A model generated the notes under the pieces. It was given only the letters and a program-made list of their open reading frames with translations, was not told the DNA's origin and searched no databases. A stretch of DNA of 32,736 bases from Methanocorpusculum sp. (GTDB lineage Archaea > Halobacteriota > Methanomicrobia > Methanomicrobiales > Methanocorpusculaceae), in contig DALTYD010000007.1 of assembly GCA_029986255.1 (NCBI GenBank), positions 1 to 32,736 of the forward strand, written 5' to 3'. The position numbers and the translations under genes are program-made. Shown here piece by piece: positions 1-8,458 of the stretch; the stretch's first letter is position 1, and each line of letters starts with the position of its first letter.

Positions 1-722
1 CCGGACATAATCAGAAATTTTTTTTTTCCTGACCCAATCATCTCCTCTACACAACTCCATAAGATTGGATTGCATAGCCTCTTTGACAGAAGAGAGATTT
101 GTTCCAACTACAGAAAGAGAGAAGGAGTTATCATCTCCTACATTAATCGTACAGGAAAGAGTAAGTGTAGTATGGGTAGTCTGGAAAATTGATGAATCCT
201 CAGACAATTTCCAAAAAGAGGAAAGAAATGTGTGAGGATTATGAAGAACAGATGAACTAAAAATATTGTCTTTCGCAAACATCTGAAGAACAGCAGTATC
301 CGCATCTTCGGAGAGTGGAATGGCAGCACGAATGACCGAATCATCAAATCTTTTTGCAAACACGGCTTGCACAATCTTTTCGGGATCGGAGAGAGCTCCA
401 TCAGAAATGAGGAGGACAACATTCTGGATGTCAGGTACTGCAGCAAGATTTTGTCCAGCAAGGCTCAAAGCCTGAACGAGTGAGGAGAGAGAGAGAGAGA
501 GAGAGAGCCACCAGATGGTAGATCAATCCATTCCATCTCACCAGCAAGAACTGGATCATGACCTAGATGCCACATAGCAGTATCGGAATAACGGAGAATG
601 CGTATCAGAAGATTAGCAGGCAAACCATCGATAAATTTCTTCACTGACAGATTTGCAGAAGCAATTTGACCACCCTCAAATACACCAGAACAATCCACAA
701 GAAGCGTAAGAACAGTCTTCAT
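1..722 (-). pseudogene. vWA-domain protein, frame broken at a (TC)11 repeat; runs off the left edge
   Basis: Von Willebrand factor A-like protein of unknown partner. The start ATG (720-722) overlaps the TGA of the upstream sulfur-enzyme gene by 4 bp, so the two are surely cotranscribed. The N-terminal half (frame 465-722) has a MIDAS-like start, LLVDCSG followed by V instead of the usual second Ser, and ends at the loop PSGGS. There the frame enters a TC repeat and stops at 465-467. Another frame, open from the repeat to position 1, carries the rest of the fold: LVQALSLAGQNL, VVLLISDGALSDPEK and later strands. Losing one TC unit, or gaining two, would join the halves. It is therefore a phase-OFF allele, a fresh pseudogene or a sequencing slip. 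The C-terminus lies outside the window. The vWA assignment is from motifs and is fairly secure. Confidence 0.8.
485..507. repeat. Dinucleotide microsatellite (GA)11 inside the vWA gene
   Basis: Eleven GA units plus a final G on the plus strand, read as (TC)11 by the gene. The tract encodes the repeated Leu-Ser after the Gly-Gly of the third MIDAS loop. Unit counts of 4, 7, 10 or 13 keep the vWA frame open. The 11 present here do not. Confidence 0.97.
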
Positions 723-3481
723 GATAACATATCTCGAATAGTTGCAACAAGGGTATCAATATCGCTTTCAGTGTTGTAAAAAGCAAGACTTGCCCGGATT
801 GTCCCGTTGGGACAGCCAATCTTGCGCAATAATAGGTCAGCACAATGCATTCCAGAACGCACCATAATATCACTCTCATCATCTAAATAGGTAGCAACCT
901 CATGCGGCAGCATGCCATCTACAGTAAAGGATATAACACCGATGCGGTAAAGAGGATTTGGAGGGGCAAAGATCTGAACACCAGGAATAGCTGTGAGTTT
1001 GTCTATAAGCCGATTACAAAGCTCCCGTTCTCTTATTTCGATATTCTTTAGACCTATCTTTTTGAGGAAACTGGCAGCCTCACCAAGACCGAGGCCACCT
1101 GCAATGTTTGGGGTTCCAGCTTCATATCTACGGAAGCCTTCAATTGGGACGACTCCATCATCAGTGACATACTCTACCATTCCGCCACCTAGAAACAGTG
1201 GCTCTAAGATTGGATCCTTCATCCAAAGAACACCAGTTCCAGTTGGACCATACATTTTATGGCCGGAAAAGGAGAGGAAATCCACTCCAAGGGCCTGAAC
1301 GTCGACGGGCATATGAGGAACAGATTGAGCGGCATCAACCGAAAGAAGAGCACCATATCGCTGGCAAAATAAGGATATTTCGGGTACAGGAACAATAGTA
1401 CCGATCACATTTGATGCCTGGGTCACAGAAACCAATCGAACAGAATCGTCCATTGCTGACGCAAAAGCGTCCATATCAAGCGTAAAATCCGGACGAAGTC
1501 CGACTATTCGGAGCGTAACACCATACTTTTCAAGCGCACGCCAGGGAAGAAAGTTGGAGTGATGCTCAAGGGAGGTAGTTACCACCACATCACCCGGTTT
1601 CCATACAAGGCCGCGAGCGATCATTGTGATGGCTTCAGTAGTGTTTTTCACAAAGACGGTAGTACCATCTCGACCATTGATGAGATCGGCAACTTTTTCG
1701 TGAGCATGCCAGTACTTTTGGCTTACAATTCTGGTCAGACGATGAACACCTCGACCGATATTTGCCCGATATCCGCGATCAAACTGATCCATAACAGCAA
1801 GTACGCATTCAGGGGAAAGTGATGTTGCAGCATTATCAAGATAAATAATATCCCCAATCATTGGGAACTGATTTCTCAGAATCTCCCATTCAGAAACAGA
1901 TCTAGTGGAATCATCTTCAACGTCCACAAGAGTGTCCGATTTCCCATTCGGCATAAGATGAGCAACCAAAGCAGGAGTATGATAGGTAACTGGTTTTTCA
2001 GAGATATCAAGACCTGCATCACGGGCTAGAGCCTGCATCTTTGGAGGGAGAACTTTCCATCGCCAGAAACCCCAGCGTATGAACTCAGGTGGAAGACCAT
2101 GATCATCGGCCCATTGAGAGAGAAATGTATCCCAGCGAATGGCTAGTTCAGGATGTGTTTTATGCATCGTTGCAAACTCGGATTCCAGCATCGCAGGACA
2201 AAGATAGCAGCCAATACGTTCATATCCACGTTCGTAGAGAGGATTGTACGGGATTTTACGAAGCCAAAGATAGAGAAAGACATCAAGTGCACGCCAGGAA
2301 CGAATTGGAGAGAGGTTAAGCTGAAGAGGATTATGCGGATTTTGAGAGACAGCATCAAGGGAGGCACGAGTCCAAGACTCATACCAGCGATTTCCCTGAA
2401 CAGTCACACAAGGCCCAGTTTTGTCAAGATAAATTTTCATAGGATTAAGTTTGAGAAGTTTACAACACCATCGATGATCTTTTCCAGGAGGACCTGCTTT
2501 CTCAACAGCCTTCCAAAAATCACCAGATTTATGAATAAAAGGGATATTTTGGGTTTTGACAAAATCAATAGTTTCGGGAAATTCAAGACCAGTGTCGATG
2601 AAAAATGCATCGGAAACGCCAGATTTCTGAGCAATGTACCATACGGCAGCACTATCTTTTCCTCCTGAGAAGGAGCAATTCACAGATGGAGCAAGTGGGA
2701 GATATTGTTTAATCTCGCGAACTGCAGTGCGTTCCATATTTTTGAGATGGAAGGCATTTTTCTCCACAACATCGATCCACGATGGATTTGCTTTTTCAAG
2801 TTTCGGTTGTACACGGATGAGTTCTTTGATACGAACAGTGCCATTTTTTAGAATACCAGTACCATAATTGGATTTGTACTTAAGAATAACCATCCCATCC
2901 GTCACATCGGGAGAATGGATAGGCACCTTTTTTCCACCAAGCCGGCCACGTGGGAGATAATCGGCAGCGACTTCAAGGTCAATAATGTTTTTATCAACAT
3001 TACCGATAAGATAAGGGAGAGCATCAGCTTCAATATTGAAATGAAAGGAACGAGTAATGGGATCAAACCATAACCAGGCGAATCGTACACCATTTGCAAT
3101 AAGAAGATCATTCCGATCTATGCCACCGGCTTTGTTGAAGATCATTACGTGTGGAAGTGAAATACGAGGGCCAAAACGATTACGGATGAGATACTGCAAA
3201 AGATCATAATCGGCCTTGAGAACAGGGCGAATATCATAGGGTTTTTGGAGTGGAATCTTTATAACCTCAGATTTACACGAGCATGTTTTAGCAACAAGCG
3301 GTAGATTACAATGTGAGCACCAGTAAAGATATTTAGTGAGATAATCGTCACTATCTGCAGAAACATAATAACCATGCTTAATTTGTTTTCGTGAATATTT
3401 CATTGGGGACTTTTTCGTCCATGACTTTTTTGGTAGAATTCTTTTTCGTAGATGCAGAGATTTTCTAGATTTATGCGACAC
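719..3481 (-). CDS. PUA/PP-loop (PAPS reductase-like) protein fused to SufS-type cysteine desulfurase
   Basis: A 920-residue fusion. Residues 55-69 form a zinc-ribbon-like CxxC...CxC. About 110-225 is a PUA-like region. About 255-480 is a PAPS reductase/PP-loop domain with SGGKDS (272-277), a CC pair (339-340) and CxxC (425-428). Residues 540-920 are a complete class V cysteine desulfurase: YLDNAATS (547-554), EHHSN, the PLP lysine in SGHKMYG (K742) and the catalytic cysteine in RSGMHCAD (C880). Archaeal PP-loop proteins of this kind are described as fused to PUA and ferredoxin domains; here a desulfurase takes the ferredoxin place. The inferred role is sulfur transfer to RNA, not sulfate reduction. 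The start used is GTG at 3481. The Lys/Arg-rich first 26 residues may be leader, and ATG at 3403 (residue 27) is a fair alternative. It is followed by the vWA gene with a 4-bp overlap. Confidence 0.9.
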   Translation of the reverse strand: MSHKSRKSLHLRKRILPKKSWTKKSPMKYSRKQIKHGYYVSADSDDYLTKYLYWCSHCNLPLVAKTCSCKSEVIKIPLQKPYDIRPVLKADYDLLQYLIRNRFGPRISLPHVMIFNKAGGIDRNDLLIANGVRFAWLWFDPITRSFHFNIEADALPYLIGNVDKNIIDLEVAADYLPRGRLGGKKVPIHSPDVTDGMVILKYKSNYGTGILKNGTVRIKELIRVQPKLEKANPSWIDVVEKNAFHLKNMERTAVREIKQYLPLAPSVNCSFSGGKDSAAVWYIAQKSGVSDAFFIDTGLEFPETIDFVKTQNIPFIHKSGDFWKAVEKAGPPGKDHRWCCKLLKLNPMKIYLDKTGPCVTVQGNRWYESWTRASLDAVSQNPHNPLQLNLSPIRSWRALDVFLYLWLRKIPYNPLYERGYERIGCYLCPAMLESEFATMHKTHPELAIRWDTFLSQWADDHGLPPEFIRWGFWRWKVLPPKMQALARDAGLDISEKPVTYHTPALVAHLMPNGKSDTLVDVEDDSTRSVSEWEILRNQFPMIGDIIYLDNAATSLSPECVLAVMDQFDRGYRANIGRGVHRLTRIVSQKYWHAHEKVADLINGRDGTTVFVKNTTEAITMIARGLVWKPGDVVVTTSLEHHSNFLPWRALEKYGVTLRIVGLRPDFTLDMDAFASAMDDSVRLVSVTQASNVIGTIVPVPEISLFCQRYGALLSVDAAQSVPHMPVDVQALGVDFLSFSGHKMYGPTGTGVLWMKDPILEPLFLGGGMVEYVTDDGVVPIEGFRRYEAGTPNIAGGLGLGEAASFLKKIGLKNIEIRERELCNRLIDKLTAIPGVQIFAPPNPLYRIGVISFTVDGMLPHEVATYLDDESDIMVRSGMHCADLLLRKIGCPNGTIRASLAFYNTESDIDTLVATIRDMLS

Positions 3482-3522
3482 AGTAAAAATATATTGGTTA
3501 TGATGAATATTTCTAATCAGAG

Positions 3523-3567
3523 GTTCATCAGCACATTATAAACCAAATTGATGGGTTGGTTGTGAAC
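3523..3567. repeat. Nested inverted repeat upstream of the fusion gene
   Basis: AACCAA (3541-3546) pairs perfectly with TTGGTT (3556-3561) around a 9-nt loop. GTTCA (3523-3527) pairs with TGAAC (3563-3567) outside it. It lies 42-86 nt upstream of the GTG of the sulfur-enzyme fusion and overlaps a TATA-like TTATAA. It could be an operator, a leader hairpin or chance. Confidence 0.45.
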
Positions 3568-3600
3568 AATGAGGTTTTGTCTCAGAGACAATAGTGCTAA

Positions 3601-3795
3601 AAAACCTCAACAACAGAACATTTCAAATTCGAAGAAAGATTCATTGAGCTGAAAAAGGAGAGAATAACCAAAGAGTTGCAGAGCATCGCATAAGGAGAGA
3701 TTTTAGTCAATCACAAACAGAAAAGCATAGCACATGAATATCATCTGAAAGTTTCAGATTCTAAAACAATGTTGTTAATGCCAATTCAAATATGA
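3601..3795 (+). pseudogene. Possible remnant of an unrecognised gene
   Basis: One reading frame gives charged, protein-like sequence (EERFIELKKERITKELQ), an in-frame TAA at 3691, then further protein-like sequence (GEILVNHKQKSIAHEYHLK) up to TGA at 3793. There is no ATG or ribosome site. I do not recognise the family. It may be the decayed neighbour of the methyltransferase gene. Chance is possible because the region is A-rich. Confidence 0.27.
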
Positions 3796-4225
3796 AAATA
3801 ACAAAATTGACTGTAATGAGGAGAAGAATGTAATATATCCCATCTTGGTTCACAATATGCATGCCCTAAGGGAGAAAAGAACTTATCATAATGGAAACTG
3901 TCGAAACTGTACTCAACGGGATGGCAACAGAAGTTCCAAACAATTTGGAAGAGGCAGAAACGCATATCTTGAGGAACTGAATGTTCAATTTTGATTCAGT
4001 AAGCAAAAATAGAAAAAAAATTTTCCCAAATACAATGGGAATATCTGAAAAGGATTAATCCAGAAATGCTTACATCAACACAAATTATAAAATAAAAAGA
4101 AATCTGCAGCATCTGAATGAGGAGGATCTAATGCTCAAAAAGATATAATCAGATAAAAAACAAGAAAATAAATCCAATTTTTTCAATAGAAAATGTATAT
4201 GTTTTGTATCATCATATTAAATATA

Positions 4226-5077
4226 ATGTTTGTGACACACCCATATCTTCCGAGACCTTTAGTGAAATGGGCAGGAGGAAAACGACAATTAATGGGGGAA
4301 CTCACTGCGAGGCTCCCAGATGATTTTAAGAATTATTTTGAACCTTTTTTCGGAGGAGGAGCGCTTTATCTATATTTGTGGAACACAGAATCTTTGCATG
4401 GGAAAGCATTTTTAAATGATGCTAATTCAGAACTGATTAATCTGTATAAGATGGTACGTGACAAAACAACAGAACTTGCAGACGCTATGCAACAGCCACA
4501 GTTTGTAAATACACGAGAAGCATATCTTGCATGCAGGGATCGGTTCAATGCAATTCGAGGAACTAATGCATGTGTGGAACGGGCGGCACTATTTTTATAC
4601 CTGAATCATCATGGATACAATGGTTTGTGGCGAGTCAATAGGAGAGGAGAATATAATATCCCATTCGGACGATATAAAAAACAACCGAAATTTGGGGAAA
4701 AATCTGCATTGATGGCTATGGCCTTGGCACTTTCACCAGCAATTCTGTCTGAAGGAGATTTTGCCTCTGTTTTGCCACAAATTTCTAATGGTGATTTTAT
4801 CTATCTCGACCCACCATACTTCCCAGTGTCCTCAACGGAAAATTTTACATCATACACAAAGGAAAAATTTGGAATAGCCGAACATAAGCGATTATGGGCA
4901 ATGTTCCGAGAAGCAGACAGACGAGGAGCACTAGTAATGCTGTCAAATTCAGTGGCACCAGAAATTCTAGAAATGTATTCTGAGTTCTCAGTAGAACGAG
5001 TGCAAGTTCTGCGATATATTAATGCAAAGATCACGCATCGACGGGGATCTGAGGAGATTATAGTGCGGAATTACTAA
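4226..5077 (+). CDS. D12-class DNA adenine N6-methyltransferase (Dam/DpnM-like), apparently orphan
   Basis: Transfers methyl from S-adenosylmethionine to the adenine N6 of a short DNA site, often GATC in this family; the site cannot be read from sequence. Numbering from the ATG at 4226 (283 residues, a usual length), the motifs are KWAGGKRQL at about 14-22, the AdoMet-binding FEPFFGGGAL at 38-47 and the catalytic DPPY at 195-198, in the alpha order of D12 enzymes. The frame is open to an earlier ATG at 4193, but the first 11 residues are hydrophobic filler and family similarity begins just before YLPRPLVKWAGGK, so 4226 is preferred. No Shine-Dalgarno is visible, so it may be leaderless. No restriction endonuclease gene is adjacent, and both flanks are gene-poor. 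It could be a housekeeping or regulatory methylase, or the survivor of a decayed restriction-modification system. Confidence 0.9.
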   Translation: MFVTHPYLPRPLVKWAGGKRQLMGELTARLPDDFKNYFEPFFGGGALYLYLWNTESLHGKAFLNDANSELINLYKMVRDKTTELADAMQQPQFVNTREAYLACRDRFNAIRGTNACVERAALFLYLNHHGYNGLWRVNRRGEYNIPFGRYKKQPKFGEKSALMAMALALSPAILSEGDFASVLPQISNGDFIYLDPPYFPVSSTENFTSYTKEKFGIAEHKRLWAMFREADRRGALVMLSNSVAPEILEMYSEFSVERVQVLRYINAKITHRRGSEEIIVRNY

Positions 5078-5513
5078 GTAATGTACACCTCTGTATCACA
5101 TCACAAGAGAAAGTATTATTATGCACACAAAAATAAGGCAAAAAACTAAGGAAAACGAAACACATCATTATAACGTGCATCAAAAAAGCAAGGTTGCTCG
5201 GTTTCTTCCGACTCATCTACAGCCATATCACCACTTGGGAACGAAAAAACAAATAAAGGCCACAAATAACAACCCTAGACTCATCAGAATTTAAATATTC
5301 GCTTGATGGAACAAAGAATCAAGGATACCAAATATCTCAAAAAATGAGATGTACACATCAAATATCAAATATCATAAAAACAAGAAATGGGAATGATCAT
5401 AAAATACTGCAATGGCACTAAATACGCATAGGATGCATACAAGATAATGAGAGTAGTCACCAAAATGGATTCCAAACCACATATTTTATTCTTCAAAAAC
5501 CCACTATATAATC
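5078..5513. other. Gap with small minus-strand frame, hairpin and promoter
   Basis: No clear gene. The minus strand is open from 5274 to the stop at 5146-5148 (42 codons), with an ATG at 5226 preceded directly by GGTGAT. The 26-residue product (MAVDESEETEQP...) is acidic and protein-like but unrecognised. ATCTCA (5334-5339) and TGAGAT (5345-5350) form a perfect hairpin with an A5 loop. TATA-like sequence at about 5480-5490 may serve the GTG start at 5514. Confidence 0.4.
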
Positions 5514-6836
5514 GTGAAATGGGCTATTCTCGGAGGAGGATTAACGGGAGTGTCACTCGCCCGTTTTCTCCATGAACGTGGATATGACGTAATTGTTCTG
5601 GAAAAAAAAGCAAAAATAGGGGGACTTTGTCAATCGGAAACACGTAATGGATTTACCTTTGATTGTGGCGGGTCACACATCATCTTCTCTCAGGATACAG
5701 AAATTCTTGCATTCATGCAGAACGTCCTTGGAAAAAATCGCGATTTCAGAAACCGTAATACCAAAATATACTATAAACAAAAGCATATAAAATATCCCTT
5801 TGAAAACGGCCTTTCAGAACTTCCAAAAGATGATCTCTTCTTCTGTATAAATGAATACATAAAAAATCTTGTTGCTGTCGAAAAAGGTGAAGTGGCTGAA
5901 CCACAAAATTTTCGCGACTGGATATATGCAACATTTGGAAAAGGAATTGCCGAATGCTATCTTATACCATACAATGAAAAAATATGGAATTACCCAACCT
6001 CCCAAATGTCTAAACATTGGATGGAGGGCAGAGTACCCCGTCCCCCAGTTGAAGATATCATCAAATCCGCCATTGGAATGGAAACGGAAGGATACACACA
6101 TCAAAAAACCTTCACCTACCCGATCTATGGTGGAATTGAAGCACTTGTTCGGGCAATCGCCACCCCCGTCATTGATCACATCAGAACAAACTTCACTATA
6201 ACTACTATCCGAAAAATAGGAGATACATGGGAAATTGGAAACGGTAAGGAGACCATAAATGCAGACCATATTGTCTCAACAATTCCCATACAAGTCCTCC
6301 TACCAATGCTTGAGGGTATTCCAAACAATGTCAACGATGCCTGTAATGCCCTCCATTATAACTCTATTGCTTGTATCAGTCTGGGATTCCGTGGAACTCT
6401 TCCAGACATCTCCTGGATGTATGTCCCGGAAACCAAATGGGGAATGTTCAACCGCCTCTCCTTCCCATCCAACTTCTCAAACAAGGTAGCACCAGAAGGA
6501 TTTTCCACAATCCTAGCTGAGATAACCTACAATGAAGGCGATAAGGTTTCGAAAATGACTGATGAAGAATTAATAAACCATACAATTGATGGAATCATTC
6601 GCATGGGTATTCTTCCAGATAAGGAAAATGTTATCCACACAGCAGTTGATCATTTCAAATTCGCTTACGTTGTCTATGATCAGGACTATCTCAAAAACAT
6701 TAGAATCGTCCGCAAATATCTTGAAGAAACAGTAGGCATTGATCTCGTTGGAAGATTCGCCCAGTTTGAGTATCTAAACATGGATGGCTGCATACGCCAC
6801 GCTCTTGACTACGCACAAAACCAGGAAAAATTATGA
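5514..6836 (+). CDS. FAD-dependent amine-oxidase/protoporphyrinogen-oxidase-like oxidoreductase
   Basis: A 440-residue flavoprotein. The N-terminus is a Rossmann FAD site, ILGGGLTGVSLA (4-15), with the acidic end of strand 2 (VLEKK) and the following GGLCQS. This is the NAD(P)-binding_8/amine-oxidase layout also found in UDP-galactopyranose mutases and HemY-like proteins. The remainder matches FAD oxidoreductases found in surface-sugar clusters rather than true haem enzymes. The start is GTG at 5514, which places the FAD motif at its usual distance from the N-terminus. The next gene, a GT2 glycosyltransferase, starts inside the stop codon (4-bp overlap), so the pair probably modifies and transfers a sugar or lipid-linked glycan. 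The substrate is unknown. Confidence 0.8.
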   Translation: MKWAILGGGLTGVSLARFLHERGYDVIVLEKKAKIGGLCQSETRNGFTFDCGGSHIIFSQDTEILAFMQNVLGKNRDFRNRNTKIYYKQKHIKYPFENGLSELPKDDLFFCINEYIKNLVAVEKGEVAEPQNFRDWIYATFGKGIAECYLIPYNEKIWNYPTSQMSKHWMEGRVPRPPVEDIIKSAIGMETEGYTHQKTFTYPIYGGIEALVRAIATPVIDHIRTNFTITTIRKIGDTWEIGNGKETINADHIVSTIPIQVLLPMLEGIPNNVNDACNALHYNSIACISLGFRGTLPDISWMYVPETKWGMFNRLSFPSNFSNKVAPEGFSTILAEITYNEGDKVSKMTDEELINHTIDGIIRMGILPDKENVIHTAVDHFKFAYVVYDQDYLKNIRIVRKYLEETVGIDLVGRFAQFEYLNMDGCIRHALDYAQNQEKL

Positions 6837-7540
6837 TATCTATAATCATCCCCACATTCAATGAAGAAAAGGGCATTGAATCTTGCCTACAAAGTCTCTG
6901 CAATCAGACACTACCACGTAATCACTACGAAATCATCGTGGTAGATGGAAATTCCAAAGACAAAACCCGAGAAATTGCAGAAAAATACGCAGACAAAGTA
7001 ATCATCCAAAACAGTAAAAAAGTAGGAGGTGCACGAAACGATGGAGTGATGGGCGCTAAGTATAATATTCTGGCAACCACAGATGCCGACTGTTTTCTCC
7101 CTCGAGACTGGCTCGAAAAAATTCTGACAGATTTTGAAAAACATCCTGATGCATCTACCATCTATGGCACGGTGTACCCACTCGAACCAGGTATTAAACA
7201 CAAGCTTTCTCTGCTTGGATATAACATGGTGTCCAGAGTAGGATACTTAACAGGAACACTCTACATGACACTCGGTTGTAATACTGCATTTCGAAAGGAA
7301 ATGTTCCTTGAAGCAGGAATGTACAGTACTGCAGATGCAGGGGATGATTTTGAGATTGCCCATCGGATGAAAAAATACGGACGAGTCTTGCTAGACACGA
7401 ATTTAAGGGTTGGATTTTCGATGCGACGATACATCGAATTCGGAGCAATAAAATCTATCTTCCAATGGCTCTACATTGTTGCACATGGAGGTACTTCTGA
7501 AAAATACCAATACTCCCAAAAAGAGTACGGAAAAAAATAA
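6833..7540 (+). CDS. Family 2 glycosyltransferase
   Basis: GT-A fold inverting glycosyltransferase of 235 residues. It shows the family start ISIIIPTFNEEKGI (2-15), the nucleotide-binding VVDGNSKDKT, a DAD metal-binding motif in TTDADCF (about 84-90), and an acceptor-side GDDFEIAHRM that stands where GT2 enzymes carry the ED/DE catalytic acid. No clear membrane helix is seen apart from a weak hydrophobic C-terminal stretch. It overlaps the upstream FAD oxidoreductase by 4 bp and is probably translated with it. The gene ends in A7-TAA followed by T9. Removing one A would extend the frame by about 20 protein-like codons (LIDELPERGFFEPGG...), so the C-terminus may be recently shortened. Confidence 0.88.
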   Translation: MISIIIPTFNEEKGIESCLQSLCNQTLPRNHYEIIVVDGNSKDKTREIAEKYADKVIIQNSKKVGGARNDGVMGAKYNILATTDADCFLPRDWLEKILTDFEKHPDASTIYGTVYPLEPGIKHKLSLLGYNMVSRVGYLTGTLYMTLGCNTAFRKEMFLEAGMYSTADAGDDFEIAHRMKKYGRVLLDTNLRVGFSMRRYIEFGAIKSIFQWLYIVAHGGTSEKYQYSQKEYGKK

Positions 7541-7549
7541 TTTTTTTTT
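7541..7549 (+). terminator. Oligo-T terminator after the GT2 gene
   Basis: A run of nine T immediately follows the TAA, the usual archaeal termination signal. Confidence 0.6.
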
Positions 7550-7951
7550 AATTGATGAACTACCGGAACGTGGATTCTTTGAACCAGGAGGTTGGTTTTA
7601 TTACACAATCTAAGATCTTCCATGAGAATCTTAATTGTCAGAATATTTGATGTTGGAAACTCCGAATCGTTAATTTATGACAAAAAATAAAATCGTGTAA
7701 TGAAAAAAATGGCAATCATCTAAAGTAAAAAAACAGTTTCCTTTCCTAAGATCGGTTGACAGCTGTAATACATTCCAAGATAGGCATGTATAGGAACGGA
7801 ACTCACAACACACTCACATTTAAGATAGTCCCATATGAGAGGATTTCCTAGGATGTTTTAGGAATAATGCACACATACGTCACTATGATGGGGAGATTTC
7901 TTGAAGTAGAACAGAATTAAAGAATATATATTTAGAACAAATACATAAAAA
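7550..7951. other. Convergent intergenic gap, no gene seen
   Basis: About 400 bp between the plus-strand GT2 gene and the minus-strand nadM. Apart from a short frame at 7551-7613 that could be a lost C-terminus of the GT2 protein, I see no gene, RNA or strong repeat. T-rich sequence on the minus strand just left of nadM could terminate that operon. Confidence 0.5.
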
Positions 7952-8458
7952 TTAATCAGTTTTTGCAATTTGCTGGATGCGTTCAATCCCATGGATTTCG
8001 CGAATAACGTCCACAACCTCACACGGGACGTACTCTTCCCATGCATCATCCGAAATCATACGAGTACGAACAGCGATGCCTGAAAGAATTTCTCTGCAGA
8101 ACATAGGTGGAGATGCAACGGGGATCCCAGCTTCTCGGAAAAGTTCAATAACAAGAGGATTCGAAGAATAAACAATATCAAAGGGAGGAGTCATGGATTT
8201 AACATGGGAGACCCATAGAGCATTTCGCATGACATCCTCTAAAGGAATAATATATACAGGAATATTGATATCATTGAGGGAACGACTGATCATAAGTACT
8301 CGTTCACCTGCGGTAAATGGATGGCGAATATCGTGGCTAAATTCAGCACTACCAATACCAATAATAAGTTCATCGACCTCATCAGCTATATGCTCAATGA
8401 CAGAACGATGACCATTGTGATACGGCTGAAATCTCCCAATGTACAGACCACGTTTCAT
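7952..8458 (-). CDS. nadM: Nicotinamide-nucleotide adenylyltransferase (archaeal NadM)
   Basis: Cytosolic enzyme of NAD synthesis that joins ATP with NMN or nicotinate mononucleotide to form NAD or NaAD plus pyrophosphate. At 168 residues it has the archaeal NadM length. The HxGH-type site is GRFQPYHNGH (8-17), and the second ATP-binding motif is LSGIAVRTRM (125-134). A lysine- and acid-rich tail follows. The start ATG overlaps the stop of larB by 4 bp, so translation is probably coupled. The neighbour matters, because LarB uses NaAD, a possible product of this enzyme. Nothing is missing from the active site. Confidence 0.95.
   Translation of the reverse strand: MKRGLYIGRFQPYHNGHRSVIEHIADEVDELIIGIGSAEFSHDIRHPFTAGERVLMISRSLNDINIPVYIIPLEDVMRNALWVSHVKSMTPPFDIVYSSNPLVIELFREAGIPVASPPMFCREILSGIAVRTRMISDDAWEEYVPCEVVDVIREIHGIERIQQIAKTD

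Larger units (their letters stand above)
3482..4192. other. Gene-poor gap with hairpin and possible gene remnant
   Basis: About 710 bp without an intact gene. It holds AT-rich promoter-like sequence for the fusion gene (minus, about 3486-3497 and 3533-3540), the inverted repeat at 3523-3567, and a protein-like stretch at 3601-3792 broken by one stop. The right end up to 4192 is strongly A-rich and gives no recognisable product. Confidence 0.6.

Noticed and set aside
138..461. 107-codon minus-strand frame
   Set aside because: It is out of phase with the vWA C-terminal half, which has clear domain motifs in another frame. It is a shadow.
719..3481. DNA phosphorothioation (Dnd) system
   Set aside because: PP-loop plus desulfurase resembles DndC plus DndA, but there is no DndB, DndD or DndE neighbour, and the zinc ribbon and PUA-like region point to an RNA-type substrate.
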